From positions 1-35,905 of the forward strand of contig JBIOEJ010000055.1 of NCBI GenBank assembly GCA_044445965.1: a DNA stretch of 35,905 bases, in the 5' to 3' direction. Below, in pieces: positions 31,380 to 35,905 of the stretch. How positions within the stretch are numbered: the stretch's first letter is position 1; each line of letters begins with the position of its first letter. The DNA is from GAS188 sp044445965. GTDB lineage: Bacteria > Pseudomonadota > Alphaproteobacteria > Rhizobiales > Beijerinckiaceae. Below the pieces are notes generated by a model that made no database searches, was not told the DNA's origin, and was given only the letters and a program-made list of their open reading frames with translations. A program made the position numbers and the translations under genes.

Positions 31380-31592
31380 TCAGGCCTTCTGCCTCCTGTT
31401 TGCGGAATAATCGCAATGCCAGCGGACGATCGTCCAATTCGGGTTTTCGGCGACCCATCGCGCCATCGTAGGCTGCGCTTGCATCACGCATGCCGTCACC
31501 GATAATTGCTGCTCCACGGCAATGTGCTTGTCCTCGCACATGCCGGTATTTCCGATTGCACACACCGTGAAGATCAGCTCCAGAAGATTCAT
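31380..31592 (-). CDS. Very small secreted protein, function unknown
   Basis: A 70-residue product starting MNLLELIFTVCAIGNTGMCE, a short hydrophobic start, with four cysteines overall and the C-terminal VRWHCDYSANRRQKA. The start is taken at 31592, where AGAGG precedes it; an ATG at 31610 would add six residues. The family is unknown. It is a neighbour of the two other minus-strand secreted proteins, and could be membrane-anchored or secreted. Confidence 0.55.
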   Translation of the reverse strand: MNLLELIFTVCAIGNTGMCEDKHIAVEQQLSVTACVMQAQPTMARWVAENPNWTIVRWHCDYSANRRQKA

Positions 31593-31747
31593 GCGTTTGG
31601 CCTCTTTCATCCAGGCACGGGTTGGAACCGGCCGTTCGCCAGCCCCTAATATTTCGCCCGATGCAATTTTGACGCCGAATCGCCCTGCCCAGCGCGACGT
31701 TCGCAACTAATCGTGCTAGGCTCAACCGGGAGCTGTGGAGACGCGCC

Positions 31748-32554
31748 ATGTTGTTTCGCCTCGCATCCGCTCTGACATTGACAGCAGCCCTGCTGGCCCG
31801 CCCTTGCGACGGTTTGTCGCAAGATTTGCTTCGCTATGTCGACCTGAACAGCCCGGAGATGGCGACGGCCGAGATGACGCGCGCCGAGGTCGAGGCGCTT
31901 CTCAAGGGGGCGACGCCGACGCGTTCCGCCGACTTCGAGGGAAAGCGATTATCCAACCTCGATCTCTCGGGCATCGACTTCTCCGGTGCCAATCTTCGAC
32001 TGGCTCGGCTCAACCGAACGAAATTGAAAGGCGCGCGCCTCGATGGCGCCAACCTCAACCAGGCCTGGCTGGTCGAGGCGGATTTGACGGGCGCGACGCT
32101 CGTCAAGGCATCCCTCTTCAGCACGCAGATGCAGCGCGCCAAACTCGGCGGCGCGGATTTGAGCGGCGCGCGGATCGCCGGCGATCTCAGCGGAGCGAGC
32201 TTGATCGGCGCCAAGCTGGCTGGGGCCGATTTCAGCGCCGATATGCGCAATCAGTCGATGGGGCTCATGCGTGGCGTCCTCAAATCGGCCGATCTCCGAG
32301 ACGCGGATTTGAGCGGCGCCAATCTTTCTCGCGCCGATTTCGAATTCGCGAAGCTGCGGAACGCCAATCTTTCGAACTGCAACCTGAACCATGCCGATCT
32401 TGCCGGAGCCGACCTCTCCAACGCCAATCTCGACGGCGCCGATTTCACCGATGTCGACCTGGCCTCGGCGGTCCTGCCGAGCGATGAAATCCTCGCAAAG
32501 GCACGCAACCTCGACAAGGCTTGGAACTTGAACTTGGCGCGGCGCGCACCGTGA
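31748..32554 (+). CDS. Secreted pentapeptide-repeat protein
   Basis: A 268-residue protein with an N-terminal signal peptide (residues 1-23). About 30 copies of the A(D/N)LxX repeat follow, such as LDLSGIDFSGANL, ARLDGANLNQAWL, ADLRDADLSGANL and ADLSNANLDGADF. The repeats build a right-handed quadrilateral beta-helix. A short break at SADMRNQSMGLMRG divides them. Pentapeptide proteins next to PQQ-associated ABC genes have no known job; a surface or scaffold role is likely. Its stop overlaps a possible GTG start of the next gene. Confidence 0.87.
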   Translation: MLFRLASALTLTAALLARPCDGLSQDLLRYVDLNSPEMATAEMTRAEVEALLKGATPTRSADFEGKRLSNLDLSGIDFSGANLRLARLNRTKLKGARLDGANLNQAWLVEADLTGATLVKASLFSTQMQRAKLGGADLSGARIAGDLSGASLIGAKLAGADFSADMRNQSMGLMRGVLKSADLRDADLSGANLSRADFEFAKLRNANLSNCNLNHADLAGADLSNANLDGADFTDVDLASAVLPSDEILAKARNLDKAWNLNLARRAP

Positions 32555-32586
32555 TAGGGGCACCGACAAAGGCAAGGCCCGCCGAT

Positions 32587-33822
32587 ATGCGCCGTGTGCG
32601 GCACATGACCCGTTCCCGCTTCACGATGGTGCGCTGGGTCGCTCCGCTGCTCGTGCTGCTCGCGGGCGGATTTGAGACGCCACGCGCGCAGACCGCGGAT
32701 CAGACCGAGATCAAGATCGGCTATCTGCGCCAAGTCAAATCGAAGCAACAACCGATATCGCTCCTCGACGAGCCTGTCGAGGATGACGGGATCGCGGGCG
32801 CGAGGCTCGCCATCGAGGACAACAACGGCACCGGACGGTTCACCAATCAGCGCTTCACATTGGAGGATGTCCGCTTGAAACCGGCCGACGATCCCTCCAT
32901 CGCCGTTAAATCGCTCATCGGCGAGGGCGTATCGCTGATCATCGTCGACCTGCCGGCGGAGAGGCTTCTCGCGGCAGCGGACGCGGCACGCGATAGCGGG
33001 GCGGTGTTCTTCAATGTCGGCGCGACGGATGACTCGCTGCGCGAGGAGAACTGTCGCGCCAATGTCATCCACACCGCCCCGACGCGCTCGATGCTGGCCG
33101 ACGGTCTGGCGCAATATCTCGTGTGGAAACAGTGGCGCCGCTGGTTCCTCGTCACTGGCTCACACCCCCAAGACATTCTGTTCGCGGAGGCGCTACGCCG
33201 CGCGGCTACTCGCTTCGGCGCCAAGATCGTCGAGGAGCGCGTCTTCAAGGACACCGGTGGCGCGCGGCGCACCGACTCGGGCGTCGCGCAGGTGCAGCGG
33301 CAGATGCCCGTCTTCACCCAGAACGCGCCGGCTTATGACGTGCTCGTGGCTGCCGATGAGAGCAACGTCTTCGCTGGCTACCTCCCCTATCGGACCTGGG
33401 ATGCGCGCCCGGTCGCGGGATCGGCGGGGCTCGTGCCCACCAGCTGGGACGCAACCCATGACAATTGGGGCGCGGTGCAATTGCAGAACCGCTTCCTGAA
33501 GCTTGCGCAGCGCCGCATGAAGGCCATCGACATGCAGGCCTGGACGGCGGCGCGCATGATCGGCGAGGGTGCATCCCGCTCGCAGTCCGGCGACACCGCC
33601 AAGATCGCCGCGTATATCAAGAGCCCGAGCTTCGAGATCGCCGCCTTCAAGGGGCAGAAGCTGACCTTGCGCGATTGGAACCTCCAATTGCGTCAGCCCA
33701 TTCTCCTTGGTGACGGCCGCACCATCGCCTCGGTATCGCCGCAGGAGGGCTTCCTGCATCAGGTGTCGGAACTCGATACGCTCGGCTATGATCGTCCGGA
33801 AACGAAATGCAAGCTGAACTGA
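32587..33822 (+). CDS. PQQ-dependent alcohol system ABC substrate-binding protein
   Basis: A 411-residue periplasmic protein of the branched-chain amino-acid-binding (type I) fold, in the group found with PQQ alcohol dehydrogenases. A signal peptide is clear (VRWVAPLLVLLAGG, ending PRAQ). Core segments are IKIGYLRQVKSK, DDGIAGARLAIEDNNGTGRF, VSLIIVDLPAERLLAAAD and FFNVGATDDSLREENC. It probably pairs with the ABC-2 type ATPase/permease at 26151-27778, as in the ped and lut clusters. The start is uncertain: 32587 is chosen for AAGGC upstream, with GTG 32551 and ATG 32605 as alternatives. Confidence 0.85.
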   Translation: MRRVRHMTRSRFTMVRWVAPLLVLLAGGFETPRAQTADQTEIKIGYLRQVKSKQQPISLLDEPVEDDGIAGARLAIEDNNGTGRFTNQRFTLEDVRLKPADDPSIAVKSLIGEGVSLIIVDLPAERLLAAADAARDSGAVFFNVGATDDSLREENCRANVIHTAPTRSMLADGLAQYLVWKQWRRWFLVTGSHPQDILFAEALRRAATRFGAKIVEERVFKDTGGARRTDSGVAQVQRQMPVFTQNAPAYDVLVAADESNVFAGYLPYRTWDARPVAGSAGLVPTSWDATHDNWGAVQLQNRFLKLAQRRMKAIDMQAWTAARMIGEGASRSQSGDTAKIAAYIKSPSFEIAAFKGQKLTLRDWNLQLRQPILLGDGRTIASVSPQEGFLHQVSELDTLGYDRPETKCKLN

Positions 33823-33824
33823 CA

Positions 33825-34811
33825 ATGGCGAGAGGGCGTTACGCACGCGGGGTGCAAATCCTGGCTCTGGCGATAGGCCTAGGCTTGGCTGCGCCGGCAT
33901 TCGCCTACACGGCGTATGTGACGAACGAAAGAGACAACACCATCAGCGTCGTCGACCTCGACAAGATGGTGACCGTCAAGACCGTGCCCGTCGGCCAGCG
34001 GCCGCGCGGCATCGTCATCAGCCCCGACGGCAAATTCCTCTATATCTGCGCAGGCGACGACGATATCGTGCAGATCGTCGATACCAAGACGCTCGAGGTG
34101 ATCGGCGATCTTCCGTCGGGTCCCGATCCCGAACTGCTGGCCCTCAACAAGACGGGCGAGCTTCTCTACCTCTCGAACGAGAACGACGCGCTCGTCACCA
34201 TCATTGATGTGAAGGCGCGCAAATCGCTCGCGGAAATCCCGGTCGGCGTCGAGCCGGAGGGCATGGGCGTCAGTCCCGACGGGAAGATCGTCGTCAACAC
34301 CTCCGAGACGACCAACATGGCGCATTTCATCGACACGGAGAGGCGCGAGGTCGTTGCCAATGTGCTCGTCGATGCGCGTCCCCGCTATGCGGAGTGGAAG
34401 AATGACGGCTCCGAGGTCTGGGTGTCGGCCGAGGTCGGCGGCACGGTGAGCGTCATCGACCCCGTCAAGCACGTCGTGACGGACAAGATCACCTTCTCCG
34501 TACCAGGCTTGCGCTCCGAGGCCATCCAGCCGGTCGGCATCCGCTTCACCAAGGATGACAAGCTCGGTTTCGTAGCGCTCGGCCCCGCGAACCGGGTCGC
34601 GGTCGTCGACGCCGCGACGCACAAGGTCGAGAAATACCTTCTCGTCGGCCAGCGCGTCTGGCAGCTCGCCTTCACGCCCGACCAGAAATACCTGATCTCG
34701 ACCAACGGAGTGTCGAACGACATCTCGATCATCGACGTGGCGAGCCTCAAGGTCGTCAAGAGCATCCAGGTCGGGCGCTTCCCCTGGGGCGTCGCGGTCT
34801 CGCCGGAATAA
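33825..34811 (+). CDS. YVTN beta-propeller protein, PQQ-catabolism associated
   Basis: A 328-residue secreted protein. A signal peptide (GVQILALAIGLGLAAPAFA) is followed by seven YVTN-type repeats, for example AYVTNERDNTISVVDLDKM, LYICAGDDDIVQIVDTKTLE and LYLSNENDALVTIIDVKARK, each about 42 residues. It matches the propeller family that co-occurs with PQQ alcohol dehydrogenases and their ABC transporter. The function is not established. The ATG at 33825 is preferred; 33807 would add six residues and overlap the previous gene. Confidence 0.9.
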   Translation: MARGRYARGVQILALAIGLGLAAPAFAYTAYVTNERDNTISVVDLDKMVTVKTVPVGQRPRGIVISPDGKFLYICAGDDDIVQIVDTKTLEVIGDLPSGPDPELLALNKTGELLYLSNENDALVTIIDVKARKSLAEIPVGVEPEGMGVSPDGKIVVNTSETTNMAHFIDTERREVVANVLVDARPRYAEWKNDGSEVWVSAEVGGTVSVIDPVKHVVTDKITFSVPGLRSEAIQPVGIRFTKDDKLGFVALGPANRVAVVDAATHKVEKYLLVGQRVWQLAFTPDQKYLISTNGVSNDISIIDVASLKVVKSIQVGRFPWGVAVSPE

Positions 34812-34814
34812 GCC

Positions 34815-35456
34815 ATGGCACGTATTCGCAAACGAACCATCGACGCGGCGATTGGGCTGACCGCGCTGGTGATCGCGGCATGCGCCTTCCCGGCTCCGAG
34901 CACAGCTGCGACGCGCTATGATCCTGATTGGCCCTGCCAACAGATCAGGGTGCCGACGATCTCGCTTCCCGCGGTGTGGTCCGGCCCTTCACTGGACGGG
35001 TTTACCGACCAATGGAGCGCCGATCCCAATGTGGCCGATCTCGTGGCGAAGCTTGCCGCGCGCCGCACGCCGCTCGACGAGGCGCAAAAGCTGATCGACA
35101 CCTTCAGCGAAGGGGCCGGCGCGAGCAAGAACGCCCGGCTGCTGCTCGTCTTTGCCGGCGTGTTCGACGGGCTCAACCGGCAGCGTGACGAGGTTATGAG
35201 CGGCCTTGGGCGCGCCGCGCGCCGGCAGAGCGAGTTCGCGACCCAGATACGGGCGGAGAACCACGATTTCCTCGATCTGCGCGACAAACCGGATACCGAC
35301 CCCGCGAAGCTCAAGGACCTCGGCGACAAGCTCGACTGGGACTTGCGCATCTTCGAGGATCGCCGCAGATCGATCGGCTTTGCCTGCGAGGTTCCGGTCC
35401 TCATCGAACAACGCCTGTTCGCCATCGCCAGAATGATCGAAGCCAAGCTCGACTAG
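34815..35456 (+). CDS. Secreted helical protein of the PQQ cluster, function unknown
   Basis: A 213-residue protein with a signal peptide (residues 1-31, ending STAA; the C of AACAFP could make it a lipoprotein). The mature part is largely helical with many charged residues (RTPLDEAQKLIDTFSEG, RLLLVFAGVFDGLNRQRDEVM). Two Cys, in DWPCQQIRVP near the start and GFACEVPVLIEQRL near the end, may pair. It starts 3 bases after the propeller gene and is the last gene of that operon. Similar genes recur in PQQ/lanthanide clusters, but no function is known. Confidence 0.75.
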   Translation: MARIRKRTIDAAIGLTALVIAACAFPAPSTAATRYDPDWPCQQIRVPTISLPAVWSGPSLDGFTDQWSADPNVADLVAKLAARRTPLDEAQKLIDTFSEGAGASKNARLLLVFAGVFDGLNRQRDEVMSGLGRAARRQSEFATQIRAENHDFLDLRDKPDTDPAKLKDLGDKLDWDLRIFEDRRRSIGFACEVPVLIEQRLFAIARMIEAKLD

Positions 35457-35466
35457 AACCCAGGGG

Positions 35467-35905
35467 CTAGGGCGGCCGTGGCTCGGGCGAACGCTGCTCG
35501 AGGGGATGGCCCGCCTCTTCCCAGCCGGTGGTTCCATCGCGATACCAGATCACTGCCGTATAGCCGAATGACACGGCCCGCTTCGCCGCATTCCAGGACT
35601 GCCAGCAATCGGCGAGACAGTAGAAGACCAGCGCCGTCGCCAAGTCCCCATGCGAGGCGCGGCGGAGCCCATCGCGGAAATAGGCTTCCATCGAGGCATG
35701 AAGCTCGCCGTAACCCGTGTCGGGCAACCAAATGCTGTGAGGTATGTCCTCGCGCGGCTTGTCCCTCCAGATCGTCCCCGCCGGCAGACCGGCGGGGCGA
35801 GGCGCCTGGGGCAGCACGTCGACGAACACCGCCGACCCGCTCGACCACAGCGAATAGGCGCCCGGGGTGTCCACCACCCTTGCGCCCTTCAATGTGAGGG
35901 GCACG
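35467..35905 (-). CDS. Rhodanese-like CxxxCW protein, PQQ-catabolism associated (partial)
   Basis: At least 145 residues; the gene probably continues to the right, since the frame is open to the window edge and no signal peptide is seen. The fold is rhodanese-like (AVFVDVLPQAPRPAGL, ALVFYCLADCWQSWNAAKRA). The active-loop Cys-rich motif is CLADCW, C-x-x-x-C-W. The family is named CXXCW in PQQ-dependent catabolism clusters and is thought to be periplasmic, perhaps a thiol or metallo-redox helper. It converges with the helical protein gene at 35456. Confidence 0.8.
   Translation of the reverse strand, partial: VPLTLKGARVVDTPGAYSLWSSGSAVFVDVLPQAPRPAGLPAGTIWRDKPREDIPHSIWLPDTGYGELHASMEAYFRDGLRRASHGDLATALVFYCLADCWQSWNAAKRAVSFGYTAVIWYRDGTTGWEEAGHPLEQRSPEPRPP

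Noticed and set aside
33879..34940. A 353-codon minus-strand frame opposite the propeller gene
   Set aside because: It mirrors the repeats of the propeller gene, is rich in Asp, Arg and His, and has no signal or domain; it is a shadow frame.
1..35905. Search for tRNA, rRNA, CRISPR, IS elements or phage genes
   Set aside because: Nothing resembling these was seen by reading both strands, but this was a visual search and not a model-based scan.

Overview
The window is high-GC, densely packed DNA from a methylotrophic bacterium. It is most likely an alphaproteobacterium of the Hyphomicrobiales (Methylobacterium/Methylocystis/Beijerinckiaceae-like). This rests on the gene set: Fae, MtdB, Mch, the FhcABCD complex, methylofuran and tetrahydromethanopterin (H4MPT) biosynthesis genes, and a PQQ/lanthanide-type periplasmic alcohol oxidation system. 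The genus cannot be fixed from the sequence alone. No rRNA, tRNA, CRISPR array, insertion sequence or phage gene was seen.

Layout. (1) 1-2850: the possible tail of an upstream gene, a PQQ alcohol dehydrogenase with the lanthanide-type Asp pair, a strong terminator, and a diheme c4-like cytochrome. (2) 2851-4781: a 3' remnant of a dihydropteroate synthase gene, a DUF1097 membrane protein and an intact folP. (3) 4910-9830, minus strand: pterin-carbinolamine dehydratase, fhcB, fhcA, fhcD and fhcC, overlapping or closely spaced. (4) 9940-16376, plus strand: beta-RFAP synthase, mtdB, an ATP-grasp enzyme, mch, a second ATP-grasp enzyme, a CitG-like protein, then fae behind its own leader. (5) 16432-17806, minus strand: a HisA-like TIM barrel, and a GNAT acetyltransferase preceded by an attenuator-like leader. 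(6) 18227-23736: a MfnF-like protein on the plus strand facing a minus-strand operon of a MfnB-FolB fusion, MfnE-like kinase, DmrB-like flavoprotein, DHPS-like protein and DUF447 protein. (7) 23828-35905: the PQQ/lanthanide accessory region. It holds a SoxYZ-like carrier, several small secreted Cys-containing proteins, a solitary pqqA, a cytochrome c, an ABC-2 type ATPase/permease pair, a NitT/TauT-type ABC importer, a pentapeptide-repeat protein, a PQQ-associated ABC binding protein, a YVTN beta-propeller, a secreted helical protein and a rhodanese-like CxxxCW protein.

How it works together. A periplasmic quinoprotein oxidises an alcohol and passes electrons to c-type cytochromes. Formaldehyde is captured on H4MPT by Fae, oxidised by MtdB and Mch, and released as formate by Fhc using methylofuran. 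Much of the machinery for building both cofactors lies between these genes. The right third resembles the ped/lut (PQQ-dependent catabolism and lanthanide uptake) neighbourhoods of other bacteria.

The points most worth a second look are: a small secreted protein with one lanmodulin-like EF-hand loop; a fused methanofuran/pterin biosynthetic enzyme; a 25-residue pqqA with its own promoter; a leader peptide plus terminator upstream of the GNAT gene; and two different ABC systems side by side in the lanthanide-type cluster.
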